DNA of 17,904 bases, taken from positions 1 to 17,904 of the forward strand of contig JAITHS010000053.1 of the NCBI GenBank assembly GCA_031279875.1, in the 5' to 3' direction. Source of the DNA: Tannerella sp. (GTDB lineage: Bacteria > Bacteroidota > Bacteroidia > Bacteroidales > Tannerellaceae). Shown piece by piece: positions 1-7,832 of the stretch. The notes under the pieces are model-generated. The model made no database searches, was not told the origin of the DNA, and was given only the letters and a program-made list of their open reading frames with translations. Positions within the stretch are counted from its first letter, which is position 1. Each line of letters opens with the position of its first letter. The position numbers and the translations under genes are program-made.

Positions 1-3000
1 AGATGCCAGTAGCCACATTCTACGGCGGCTTTCTGTTCCGATTGAGCGTGTCCCATTCCGTGCTTCAAACCGTGAGCGATACATGGTGAATAGGCGATGA
101 TGAGCGACGGGCCGTCGTAACTTTCCGCTTCGCGGATGGCTTTGAGCGTTTGTGCCTGATTTGCTCCCATTGCGATTTGCGCTACATAGACGTATCCGTA
201 GGTCGCGGCAATCATTCCGAGGTCTTTTTTGCGGATGCGTTTACCGGCGGCGGCAAATTTGGCTACCGCGCCGACAGGAGTTGATTTCGACGATTGTCCG
301 CCGGTGTTTGAATACACTTCCGTATCAACGACTAACACATTGACGTTACATCCCGACGCGAGTACGTGGTCAAGCCCGCCGAAACCGATGTCGTAAGCCC
401 ATCCGTCGCCGCCGATTATCCACTGCGAACGTTTGATGAAATAGTGTTTCAGTTCTAAAATGTCGTCTAATATCTTTATATTCAAGTCGTTTCCGCAGCC
501 TGTTTCGGCAAAATGACGAACTAATTCATCTATCGTTGCGATGCCCCATTCGAGAATCGCAGCGTAGTCGTCGGCGGCTTTTCTGCCAACTTCGGTCGTA
601 TCGTTCATATTATCAAGCCAATGCTGCGCTGCCTCTTTGATTTTTGCATTTGTCCAGGGTATGTCCATCAGCGCTTTTGTTTTAGCCACAACCCGCTCGC
701 GCATTTTTTCCGTTGCAATCTGCATTCCGAGTCCGTATTCGGCATTGTCTTCAAAAAGAGAGTTTGCCCAAGCCGGTCCGTGTCCTGCGGCATTTTTAGT
801 ATAAGGAGTAGAAGGCGCGGAGCCGGAATAGATTGATGTACAGCCCGTTGCATTGGCAATCATCTGACGGTCGCCGAATAATTGGCTAACTAACTTAACA
901 TAAGGAGTTTCGCCGCAACCGGAGCATGCGCCCGAAAATTCAAACAGCGGTGTTGCCAACTGTGAATTTTTCACATTCGATTGGATATCAACAAGATGCT
1001 GTTTCGATGACACTTCGCGAACAGAGAAATCCCAATTCTGCTGTTCGTCAAATTGCTGTCCTATTTCCGTCATAGCCAATGCTTTACCGTTCTTGTTGCC
1101 GGGGCATACAACGGCACAGTTATCGCATCCGAGACAGTCTAACACATTGACTTGTACGCGGAACTGCAATCCTTCGAACGTTTTTGCCGGAATAGCGCCG
1201 ATTGTCTTGTATTCGGCTGGGGCTTTTGCCTTTTCTTCGGCGTTCAAAAGGAACGGTCGAATGGCGGCGTGAGGGCAAACAAACGAACATTGATTGCACT
1301 GGATACAGTTTTCAGCCGTCCAAACGGGTACGTGTGATGCTACGCCGCGTTTTTCGTAAGCGGCCGTTCCTTGCATCCAAGTGCCGTCTTCGCGTCCTGT
1401 AAAGGTCGAAACGGGCAAGTCGTCGCCGGTTTGTGCGTTGATGGGGAACACGGTTTTTTTCACAAATTCGGGAGCATCGGCAACGCCGGAAGATACAAAT
1501 CCTTCGGTTTGTATGTTTATCCATTCGGCAGGAACGTCAACTTGCTTGTAATCAGCGCCTCTATCCACTGCGGCGTTGTTTTTGTTCACAATGTCGTCGC
1601 CTTTTTTGCCGTATGATTTTTTAATCAGATATTTCATTTGCTCAACGGCGAGTTCGTAAGGCACAACGCCTGTGATTTTGAAAAATGCCGATTGCAAAAT
1701 CGTGTTCGTGCGATTGCCGAGTCCTATTTCTTCGGCAATGCCTGTTGCGTTGATAATGAAGAATTTAATATTATTTTTCGCTAAATATGCTTTCACATTA
1801 TCGGGAAGATTTTTCTTCACTTCTTCTTCGTTCCAAACGGTATTCAAAAGGAATGTTCCGTTTTTCTTCAATCCTTTTGTGACGTCATACAGCCGCAAAT
1901 ATGCCTGTACGTGGCAAGCCACAAAGTCGGGAGTATTAACGAGATAAGTAGAGCGAATCGGTTTGTCGCCGAAACGGAGATGCGAAGCCGTAAATCCGCC
2001 CGATTTTTTGGAGTCGTAAGCAAAATATGCCTGACAGTATTTATCGGTATTGTCTCCTATAATCTTGATAGAGTTTTTGTTAGCTCCAACGGTACCGTCG
2101 GCGCCAAGTCCGTAGAATTTGGCTTCATAAACGCCGCCGTCGAGTGATATTTCGTCTTTTTGGGGCAGCGAAGTGAATGTTACATCATCTACAATGCCGA
2201 TTGTGAAGCCGTTTTTCGGCGTCGGCAGGGCAAGATTTTCATAAACCGAAAGAATCTGCGCCGGAGTAGTGTCTTTGGACGAAAGTCCGTAGCGACCGCC
2301 CACTATTACAGGGCGGTTTTCAGTGCCGTAAAAACAATCTTTCACGTCTAAATAGAGTGGTTCTCCAAGTGCGCCCGGCTCTTTTGTTCTGTCCAAAACG
2401 GCAATGCGTTTAGCCGTTTTCGGAACTGCCGCAAGGAAGTGTTTCGCCGAAAACGGACGATACAAATGTACTGCTACCAAACCGACTTTTTCGCCTTTAG
2501 CGGTCAGATAATCAATCGTTTCGCGTATCGCTTCCGTAACGCTGCCCATAGCGATTATAACTCGCTCGGCATCGGGAGATCCGTAATAGTCAAAGAGTTG
2601 ATATTTGCGTCCTGTCAGTTCCGAAAGCCGGTTTACGTAATCTTCTACAATATCAACAACTTTGTCGTAATATACATTCGATGCTTCGCGGGCTTGGAAG
2701 TAGATGTCGGGATTTTGAGCCGTTCCGCGAGCAACGGGATTGTCGGGATTAAGTGCGCGGGCGCGGAATTCGGCAAGCGCTTTGCGGTCAATAAGCGGGG
2801 CTAAATCTTCATTTTCGAGGGCTTCGATTTTCTGTATCTCGTGTGAGGTGCGGAAGCCGTCGAAGAAATGTACGAAAGGCACACGCGACTTGATAGCGGC
2901 AAGATGTGCCACAGCAGCCAAGTCCATAACTTCCTGTACAGAGCCGGTGGCAAACATTGCGCAACCTGTTTGGCGAACTGCCATCACGTCTTGATGGTCG

Positions 3001-3380
3001 CCGAAAATCGACAGTGCATGGCTTGCAATAGCGCGTGCCGAAACATGATAGACGCCCGGCAACAGCTCGCCGGCTACTTTATACATATTAGGAATCATTA
3101 GCAGCAGCCCTTGCGACGCCGTGAAAGTTGTCGAGAGCGTTCCTGCCTGTAATGCGCCGTGCATAGCGCCTGCTGCGCCTGCTTCGGATTGCATTTCGTC
3201 AACCCGTACGGTTTCGCCGAAAATATTTTTTCGACCTGCTGCCGCCCATTCGTCCACGTATTCAGCCATCGTGGAACTCGGTGTGATAGGGTAAATTGAG
3301 GCTGTTTCGGATAACATATAAGCGATGTGCGCCGCCGCCTGATTACCGTCACAAGTTAAAAATTTCTTTTTTGTTGTCAT
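1..3380 (-). CDS. nifJ: Pyruvate:ferredoxin (flavodoxin) oxidoreductase, 3' end cut by the window
   Basis: Single-chain enzyme that oxidises pyruvate with CoA to acetyl-CoA and CO2, passing electrons to ferredoxin or flavodoxin in the cytoplasm of anaerobes. I translated the minus strand from ATG at 3380-3378; 1126 codons are open to the window edge, about 50-70 short of the usual family length. Near the N terminus are YPITPSS (about residue 30) and TASQGLLLM, typical of the pyruvate-binding domain. Two ferredoxin-type clusters follow: Cys 692, 695, 698, 702 (CIQCNQCSFVCP) and Cys 749, 752, 755, 759 (CLGCDNCAVVCP). The proximal cluster ligands are Cys 819, 822 and 847, probably with Cys 1100 (SPCIAHG). 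The TPP-binding segment starts at GDGWAYDIG (991) and runs through VDTEVYSNTGGQSS. No frameshift or missing key residue is seen. The gene is divergent from ntpB and shares a palindromic promoter region with it; the leader is about 70 nt. A pyruvate-specific paralogue acting on another 2-oxoacid is unlikely given the full-length fused architecture. Confidence 0.97.
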   Translation of the reverse strand, partial: MTTKKKFLTCDGNQAAAHIAYMLSETASIYPITPSSTMAEYVDEWAAAGRKNIFGETVRVDEMQSEAGAAGAMHGALQAGTLSTTFTASQGLLLMIPNMYKVAGELLPGVYHVSARAIASHALSIFGDHQDVMAVRQTGCAMFATGSVQEVMDLAAVAHLAAIKSRVPFVHFFDGFRTSHEIQKIEALENEDLAPLIDRKALAEFRARALNPDNPVARGTAQNPDIYFQAREASNVYYDKVVDIVEDYVNRLSELTGRKYQLFDYYGSPDAERVIIAMGSVTEAIRETIDYLTAKGEKVGLVAVHLYRPFSAKHFLAAVPKTAKRIAVLDRTKEPGALGEPLYLDVKDCFYGTENRPVIVGGRYGLSSKDTTPAQILSVYENLALPTPKNGFTIGIVDDVTFTSLPQKDEISLDGGVYEAKFYGLGADGTVGANKNSIKIIGDNTDKYCQAYFAYDSKKSGGFTASHLRFGDKPIRSTYLVNTPDFVACHVQAYLRLYDVTKGLKKNGTFLLNTVWNEEEVKKNLPDNVKAYLAKNNIKFFIINATGIAEEIGLGNRTNTILQSAFFKITGVVPYELAVEQMKYLIKKSYGKKGDDIVNKNNAAVDRGADYKQVDVPAEWINIQTEGFVSSGVADAPEFVKKTVFPINAQTGDDLPVSTFTGREDGTWMQGTAAYEKRGVASHVPVWTAENCIQCNQCSFVCPHAAIRPFLLNAEEKAKAPAEYKTIGAIPAKTFEGLQFRVQVNVLDCLGCDNCAVVCPGNKNGKALAMTEIGQQFDEQQNWDFSVREVSSKQHLVDIQSNVKNSQLATPLFEFSGACSGCGETPYVKLVSQLFGDRQMIANATGCTSIYSGSAPSTPYTKNAAGHGPAWANSLFEDNAEYGLGMQIATEKMRERVVAKTKALMDIPWTNAKIKEAAQHWLDNMNDTTEVGRKAADDYAAILEWGIATIDELVRHFAETGCGNDLNIKILDDILELKHYFIKRSQWIIGGDGWAYDIGFGGLDHVLASGCNVNVLVVDTEVYSNTGGQSSKSTPVGAVAKFAAAGKRIRKKDLGMIAATYGYVYVAQIAMGANQAQTLKAIREAESYDGPSLIIAYSPCIAHGLKHGMGHAQSEQKAAVECGYWH

Positions 3381-3432
3381 AAAAATCTTATTATCAGTTT
3401 ATTAATATTTGTCTATGCGATGGATTATCATC

Positions 3433-3453
3433 CCCGAAAAAAAGCATTTCGGG
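3433..3453 (-). other. Small hairpin at the start of the nifJ leader
   Basis: CCCGAAA (3433-3439) and TTTCGGG (3447-3453) are perfect 7-base complements around a 7-base loop. The expected nifJ transcription start, a few bases past the TACCTTTG box at 3464-3457, falls at its edge, so the hairpin could sit at the very 5' end of the mRNA and protect it. There is no U tract, so it is not a usual terminator. The role is inferred; only the pairing is seen. Confidence 0.35.
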
Positions 3454-3456
3454 CTG

Positions 3457-3488
3457 CAAAGGTACGATTTTTTTTTTTGTTTTTGAAA
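3457..3488 (-). promoter_or_regulatory. Putative nifJ promoter, Bacteroidetes type
   Basis: On the minus strand TACCTTTG (3464-3457) matches the Bacteroidetes -7 consensus TAnnTTTG. Twenty bases upstream is TTTC (3488-3485), one mismatch from the -33 consensus TTTG. The predicted start near 3450 leaves a leader of about 70 nt before the ATG at 3380. The -33 position overlaps that of the ntpB promoter, so the two cannot be occupied by two polymerases at once if both are real. Confidence 0.6.
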
Positions 3489-3513
3489 AAGCAAAAAAAA
3501 AATCGTACCTTTG
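3482..3513 (+). promoter_or_regulatory. Putative ntpBDIK promoter, Bacteroidetes type
   Basis: TTTG at 3482-3485 and TACCTTTG at 3506-3513 are exact matches to the -33 and -7 elements, with a 20-base spacer that is largely an A run. A start near 3520 leaves a very short leader of about 15 nt before the ntpB ATG at 3534. No Shine-Dalgarno sequence is visible, which is common in this phylum. Confidence 0.7.
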
Positions 3514-3533
3514 CAGCGCAAAAAATACAGCAA

Positions 3534-4856
3534 ATGGCAACAAAAGCATTTCAGAAGATATTTACAAAGATAACGAGCATCACGAAGGCTACATGCTCGT
3601 TGAAGGCTACGGGAGTAGGATACGACGAATTAGCGTCGGTTGACGGCAAACTTGCGCAGGTGGTGAAAATCGTCGGCGACGAGGTTACGTTACAGGTCTT
3701 TTCAGGCACCGAAGGCATCCGCACAAACGCTGAGGTGGTGTTCATGGGCAAAGCGCCGTCCCTGAAAGTGGGCGACCAATTGGCAGGGCGGTTTTTCAAC
3801 GCTTACGGCGAGCCTGTCGATGGCGGGCCTGTTCCCGAAGGTCGCGAAACGGAAATCGGCGGGCCGTCGGTTAATCCGGTACGTCGCCGTCAGCCTTCCG
3901 AACTGATAGCCACCGGAATAGCGGGAATTGACCTCAACAACACGCTCGTTACAGGTCAGAAGATACCGTTTTTTGCCGACCCCGACCAGCCGTTCAATCA
4001 GGTCATGGCGCTCGTGGCTCTGCGTGCGAAGTCTGACAAGATTATACTCGGCGGAATGGGTATGACCAACGACGATTATCTCTTTTTCAAGAATACTTTC
4101 AGTAACGCCGGCGCTCTCGACCGTATAGTGAGTTTCATTAATACTACCGAAGACCCGTCCGTAGAGCGTATTTTGGTGCCTGACATGGCGCTGACGGCGG
4201 CGGAATATTTTGCCGTCGAAAAACATGAGAAAGTGCTTGTCTTACTGACGGATATGACAAATTATGCCGATGCTCTGGCGATTGTGTCAAACCGCATGGA
4301 CCAGATACCGTCGAAAGATTCGATGCCCGGTTCGCTATATTCCGATTTGGCGAAAATTTACGAAAAAGCAGTGCAATTCCCTGACGGAGGCTCAATTACG
4401 ATTATCGCCGTTACGACGCTTTCGGGTGGAGACATCACTCATGCCGTTCCCGACAACACAGGATATATCACCGAAGGTCAGTTATATCTGCGCCGCGACA
4501 GCGATGTAGGTAAGGTTATTGTTGACCCGTTCCGCTCTTTGTCGCGACTTAAACAGTTGGTTGTCGGCAAAAAAACACGCGAAGACCATCCGCAAGTGAT
4601 GAACGCCGCTGTGCGCCTCTACGCCGACGCCGCCGACGCCAAAACAAAGATGGAAAACGGTTTCGACCTGACCGACTACGACAACCGTACCCTCGCCTTT
4701 GCACGCGACTACTCTGCCAAACTGCTCGCAATAGACGTCAATCTCGACACAACAGAGATGCTCGACGTGGCATGGCAACTGTTTGCCAAACATTTCACTC
4801 AAGCGGAAGTTAATATCAAACAGGGATTAGTAGATAAGTATTGGGTTAGTGGTTAA
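3534..4856 (+). CDS. ntpB: V-type ATP synthase subunit B (non-catalytic)
   Basis: Subunit B alternates with catalytic subunit A in the cytoplasmic A3B3 head of the V-type ATPase and lines the non-catalytic nucleotide sites. The 440-residue product begins MATKAFQKIF. The same frame is open back to 3420, but that would translate the palindromic promoter into a Lys/Phe-rich leader, so I chose the ATG at 3534. N-terminal beta-barrel (about 1-85), nucleotide-binding fold with a degenerate P-loop (ADPDQPFNQV, near residue 148) as expected for B rather than A, then LLTDMTNYADAL, a PGSLYSDLAKIYEKA stretch and TGYITEGQLYLRR, and a C-terminal helical domain. Length is near the usual 430-460. It is first in an operon, 11 bases before ntpD. 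Oddly, no gene for subunit A or E precedes it; nifJ lies there instead. The last codons and stop (VSG-stop) are encoded by TTAGTGGTTAA, a motif repeated after ntpK. Confidence 0.95.
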   Translation: MATKAFQKIFTKITSITKATCSLKATGVGYDELASVDGKLAQVVKIVGDEVTLQVFSGTEGIRTNAEVVFMGKAPSLKVGDQLAGRFFNAYGEPVDGGPVPEGRETEIGGPSVNPVRRRQPSELIATGIAGIDLNNTLVTGQKIPFFADPDQPFNQVMALVALRAKSDKIILGGMGMTNDDYLFFKNTFSNAGALDRIVSFINTTEDPSVERILVPDMALTAAEYFAVEKHEKVLVLLTDMTNYADALAIVSNRMDQIPSKDSMPGSLYSDLAKIYEKAVQFPDGGSITIIAVTTLSGGDITHAVPDNTGYITEGQLYLRRDSDVGKVIVDPFRSLSRLKQLVVGKKTREDHPQVMNAAVRLYADAADAKTKMENGFDLTDYDNRTLAFARDYSAKLLAIDVNLDTTEMLDVAWQLFAKHFTQAEVNIKQGLVDKYWVSG

Positions 4857-4867
4857 TTTAATAGCAA

Positions 4868-5482
4868 ATGATTAAGTTTCAATACAATAAGACGGCGTTA
4901 CAGGGGCTTGAAAAGCAACTGAAAATACGTGAGCGGGCTTTGCCGACGATTAAGAGCAAGGAAAGTGCCTTGCGGCTCGAAGTGAAGCGGACGAGAGACG
5001 AGATGACGGCGCTCGAAACGCGGCTTGAAAACGAAATCCGCAGTTATGAGTACATGTCGGCGCTGTGGTCGGAGTTCGACCATACTTTGATTGCCGTCAG
5101 CGATGTGGCATTGTCGTCGCGCAAGATTGCGGGAGTAGTGATACCGGTGCTTGACGATGTGAAGTTTTCGCAGCGAAAGTTCAGCCTGTTCAACTCGCCG
5201 TCGTGGTTTTGCGACGGTATCAATATCCTTAAAACGCTGGCTCACACCGGTATAGAAGCAGAATTTACCGGATTGAAACTCAACATGCTGGAACGCGCCC
5301 GCCGCAAAACAACACAAAAACTCAATCTGTTTGAAAAAGTGCAGATACCGGGCTACAAGGAAGCAATACTGAAAATCAAACGCTTCATGGAAGACGAAGA
5401 AAGCCTCTCCAAGTCGTCGCAAAAAATAATGAGGGCTAATCAGTTGAAACGCAGCCTAAAAGAAGAGGAGGAAGCAGCATGA
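4868..5482 (+). CDS. ntpD: V-type ATP synthase subunit D (central rotor shaft)
   Basis: Subunit D is the long antiparallel coiled coil that turns inside the A3B3 head and links it to the membrane rotor. The 204-residue product has the expected N-terminal helix (about 5-60; charged, TKxALQGLEKQLKIRERALP-like start), a short central globular part containing VVIPVLDDVKF, and a C-terminal helix rich in Arg/Lys/Glu (about 140-204) with LNMLERARRKTTQKLNLFEK, a family-typical stretch. Length is normal. The start ATG at 4868 lies 11 bases after ntpB. The stop TGA overlaps the ntpI ATG (ATGA at 5479-5482), which suggests translational coupling. The Glu-rich tail (EEEEAA) is unremarkable. Family assignment is firm from sequence and context together. 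Confidence 0.93.
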   Translation: MIKFQYNKTALQGLEKQLKIRERALPTIKSKESALRLEVKRTRDEMTALETRLENEIRSYEYMSALWSEFDHTLIAVSDVALSSRKIAGVVIPVLDDVKFSQRKFSLFNSPSWFCDGINILKTLAHTGIEAEFTGLKLNMLERARRKTTQKLNLFEKVQIPGYKEAILKIKRFMEDEESLSKSSQKIMRANQLKRSLKEEEEAA

Positions 5483-7296
5483 TAGTAAAAATGAACAAAT
5501 ATGCTTTTTTAGTATATCACCGTGATTATAAGGACTTTCTGTTGCATCTGCGGTCGTTGGGAGTGGTGCATGTTAAAAGCATACGTCCCGTTGCGGATAA
5601 TGACGTTATTCGGCAACTTACGGCAGAAGAAAAACGTATTAAGGGAACGATAGAGTTTCTGAATAAATTCGTTTCTCAAAATGACGAAAAATCATTGCGC
5701 CGTTCAACAGTTGAACAGTTGACTTTTTCCAACATAGAATCTGTTGTTGAGCGCTTTCGGGAAACTATCGCAAAGGCGCAATCGGAAACGGCAACATTAG
5801 AAAAAGAACGCGAACAGATGGCTGTTTGGGGCAACTTTAAGTACGAAAATATTACCCGCCTTCGCGAAGCAGGATACGATGTGAAGTTTTATACTTGCCG
5901 TGACACTGAATTTGCAAAAGAATATGCCGAAAGCAGTAATGTGTTTATTATCAATAAGATACAGGCGACAGTATATTTTATTTCAATAACAAAAACCGGC
6001 GACATAAATACCGGTAGCGCCGAACTCGTCCGCATGTCATTAAAAGATTACAGCCAACTGACTGCTAAAATCGAATCTCTGCAAACGGAAATCAAACAGG
6101 CCGAATATCAGTTGCAAGCGATAGCCGACGAGCATCTTGATACATTAAAAGACATGCGCAAAGACATCGAAAATCACCTTGCATGGAACAACGTCGTGCT
6201 TCAAACAAGCCATGAAGCGGCTGATAAACTGATGTTTCTCGAAGGATGGATACCCGCCGTCGAATCTCTTGAGATGGAAAAAGAAGTGTCAAAAAAAGGG
6301 TTCTATTGCAAAAAACAGGAGATTACCGACGATGACACTATCCCTATAAAGCTGAAAAACAACCGTTTCACGCGACTTTTCGAGCCGATAACCAAACTTT
6401 ACTCGCTTCCCAACTATGGCGAACTTGACCCTACACCGCTTTTTGCGCCGTTCTTTATGCTCTTTTTCGGGCTGTGTCTCGGCGACGGCGGATACGGATT
6501 GCTGCTCGTCGCAACGGCGTTGCTGCTCAAACGTAAAGTAAGCGACAGCGTGAAACCTATTCTGACCCTGTTGCTCTTTTTTGGCATCACTACAACCATT
6601 GTCGGCATCCTGACAGGATCGTTTTTCGGCTTCTCGCTTATTGAGATAGAATCTATGTCAAGCGTCAAAAACTATTTTATAACATCTGATAATCTGATGA
6701 TTATATCGCTTGTCATCGGTTTTTTTCACGTTCTTTACGGTAAATTTGTGGCCGCCGTCAAACTCAAAATCCAACGCGGCTTGAAATACAGTCTCGCGGC
6801 TTTTGCATGGATATTTTTTATCCTCGCAGTAGCGGTTATTCTTGTTCTACCGATGATGAAAATACAGATACACAAGCTGTTAGAGTATGCCATGTACGGC
6901 GTGGCAGGACTTTGTGCGCTTGTCATGCTGTTTTATAACACTCCCGGTAAGAAACCGTTCGTAAACCTCGGTTCGGGGATTTGGGCGGCTTACAATACCG
7001 TTTCGGGTCTCGTCGGCGATGTGCTGTCGTACATCCGCCTCTACGCTATCGGGCTGACGGGCGCGCTGCTCGGCGGTGTCTTCAACTCAATGGCGATAGA
7101 CATGACGGCGACGATGAACCCGTTCGTGCGCTGGCTGCCGATGCTGCTGATTTTGCTCGTCGGACATGCGCTCAACATCGCTTTGAGTCTGATAAGTTCG
7201 CTCGTTCACCCCCTGCGACTTATCTATGTGGAATACTATAAAAACGCAGAGTTTGAAGGCGGAGGCCTCGACTACTCACCGTTTAGGAAAGTTTAA
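5479..7296 (+). CDS. ntpI: V-type ATP synthase subunit I (membrane stator, a-type)
   Basis: Subunit I forms the ion half-channels against the K ring and ties the peripheral stalk to the membrane. The 605-residue product has a soluble N-terminal half (about 1-315) with coiled-coil stretches, then about seven hydrophobic segments from near 320 to 595. Key sites are visible: the GDGGYG loop (335-340) after the first membrane segment, SYIRLYAIGL with Arg520, and VHPLRLIYVEYYKN with Arg580. These two arginines correspond to the conserved transport arginines of a-type subunits. The C terminus EFEGGGLDYSPFR is typical for the family. I chose ATG 5479, overlapping the ntpD stop, because MIVKMxKYxFLVYH is the usual N terminus; ATG 5491 is possible. 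The next gene ntpK starts 19 bases downstream. Confidence 0.94.
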   Translation: MIVKMNKYAFLVYHRDYKDFLLHLRSLGVVHVKSIRPVADNDVIRQLTAEEKRIKGTIEFLNKFVSQNDEKSLRRSTVEQLTFSNIESVVERFRETIAKAQSETATLEKEREQMAVWGNFKYENITRLREAGYDVKFYTCRDTEFAKEYAESSNVFIINKIQATVYFISITKTGDINTGSAELVRMSLKDYSQLTAKIESLQTEIKQAEYQLQAIADEHLDTLKDMRKDIENHLAWNNVVLQTSHEAADKLMFLEGWIPAVESLEMEKEVSKKGFYCKKQEITDDDTIPIKLKNNRFTRLFEPITKLYSLPNYGELDPTPLFAPFFMLFFGLCLGDGGYGLLLVATALLLKRKVSDSVKPILTLLLFFGITTTIVGILTGSFFGFSLIEIESMSSVKNYFITSDNLMIISLVIGFFHVLYGKFVAAVKLKIQRGLKYSLAAFAWIFFILAVAVILVLPMMKIQIHKLLEYAMYGVAGLCALVMLFYNTPGKKPFVNLGSGIWAAYNTVSGLVGDVLSYIRLYAIGLTGALLGGVFNSMAIDMTATMNPFVRWLPMLLILLVGHALNIALSLISSLVHPLRLIYVEYYKNAEFEGGGLDYSPFRKV

Positions 7297-7315
7297 CAAT
7301 TTATAATTAAATAAT

Positions 7316-7765
7316 ATGGAACCAATTGTATTAGCGTATGTAGGCGTAGCCTGCATGGTCGGATTGAGCGGAATAGGAAGCGCATTTGGCTTGACTATCT
7401 GCGGAAACACAGTGATAGGGGCGATGAAAAAGGCGCCCGAAAAGATGGGCTCGTACATCGCGTTGAGCGCCTTGCCGAGTTCGCAAGGATTGTACGGCTT
7501 TGTAGCCTACATGATGGTGCAGGAGTACCTCGTGCCGGACATCAAATGGCTCGCGGCGGCGGGTATCTTCGGCGCCGGTCTGTTGATGGGCTTCGGCGGC
7601 ATGTTTTCGGCTATACGTCAAGGCAAAGTATGTGCCGAAGGCGTAGCCGCTACCGCCGCAGGACACAATGTCTTTGCCGCCACAATGGTCATGGCTGTGT
7701 TCCCCGAACTCTACGCCATCCTCGCCCTCGTCGTATCTATCTTGATAGCAGGGACTTTTGCTTAG
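7316..7765 (+). CDS. ntpK: V-type ATP synthase subunit K (rotor ring proteolipid)
   Basis: Subunit K forms the membrane rotor ring that carries the coupling ion. The 149-residue product has four hydrophobic helices in two hairpins, the V-type double-hairpin form. The single transport carboxylate is Glu131 in helix 4 (FPELYAIL). Helix 2 has LPSSQGLYGF. Residues Leu53, Ser56, Gln57, Gln102 and Glu131 stand at exactly the spacings of Leu61, Thr64, Gln65, Gln110 and Glu139, the sodium ligands of the Enterococcus hirae K ring; only Thr to Ser differs. I therefore infer a sodium-coupled enzyme, although proton use is not excluded. It is the last gene of the operon; its TAG stop lies in the first unit of a heptamer repeat array that continues downstream. 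Confidence 0.95.
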   Translation: MEPIVLAYVGVACMVGLSGIGSAFGLTICGNTVIGAMKKAPEKMGSYIALSALPSSQGLYGFVAYMMVQEYLVPDIKWLAAAGIFGAGLLMGFGGMFSAIRQGKVCAEGVAATAAGHNVFAATMVMAVFPELYAILALVVSILIAGTFA

Positions 7766-7830
7766 TGGTTAGTGATTAGTGATTAGTGGTTAGTGGTTAA
7801 CTAATAACTAATCACTAAAAACTAACCACT
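7762..7830. repeat. Heptamer repeats with inverted copies between convergent genes; possible bidirectional terminator
   Basis: Five consecutive heptamers TTAGTGG or TTAGTGA occupy 7762-7796, beginning on the ntpK stop codon. They are followed by inverted copies: ACTAATCACTAA (7807-7818) and ACTAACCACT (7821-7830), which are exact complements of 7769-7780 (also 7776-7787) and of 7764-7773 (also 7785-7794). The RNA can fold into several alternative long A/U-rich stems in either direction. The place, between the ntpK and tamL stop codons, suits a shared terminator, but there is no clean U tract, so that role is inferred. Confidence 0.7.
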
Positions 7831-7832
7831 AT

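Larger units (their letters stand above)
3453..3517. repeat. Near-perfect 65-bp palindrome between nifJ and ntpB
   Basis: The palindrome is centred on G3485. Positions 3453-3477 pair with 3517-3493 without a mismatch: a GCTGCAAAGGTACGA arm plus a T run, against an A run plus TCGTACCTTTGCAGC. Two mismatched positions follow (3478/3492 and 3479/3491), then 3480-3484 pairs with 3490-3486. Each arm contains TACCTTTG reading outward, so the element carries two back-to-back promoter boxes. The dyad axis lies where both -33 elements would be. Confidence 0.9.

Noticed and set aside
3420..3533. In-frame extension of ntpB to an upstream ATG at 3420, adding 38 residues.
   Set aside because: The extension is a translation of the palindromic promoter and its A and T runs, gives a Lys/Phe-rich peptide unlike any subunit B, and lies mostly upstream of the predicted transcription start.
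3702..5422. Antisense open frames of 174 codons opposite ntpB and opposite ntpD.
   Set aside because: Both are explained by codon usage of the sense genes, which have clear family motifs throughout.
7762..7830. Repeat block considered as a CRISPR array or attachment site.
   Set aside because: Units are 7 bases without spacers, no cas or integrase gene is present, and no second copy brackets a mobile segment.
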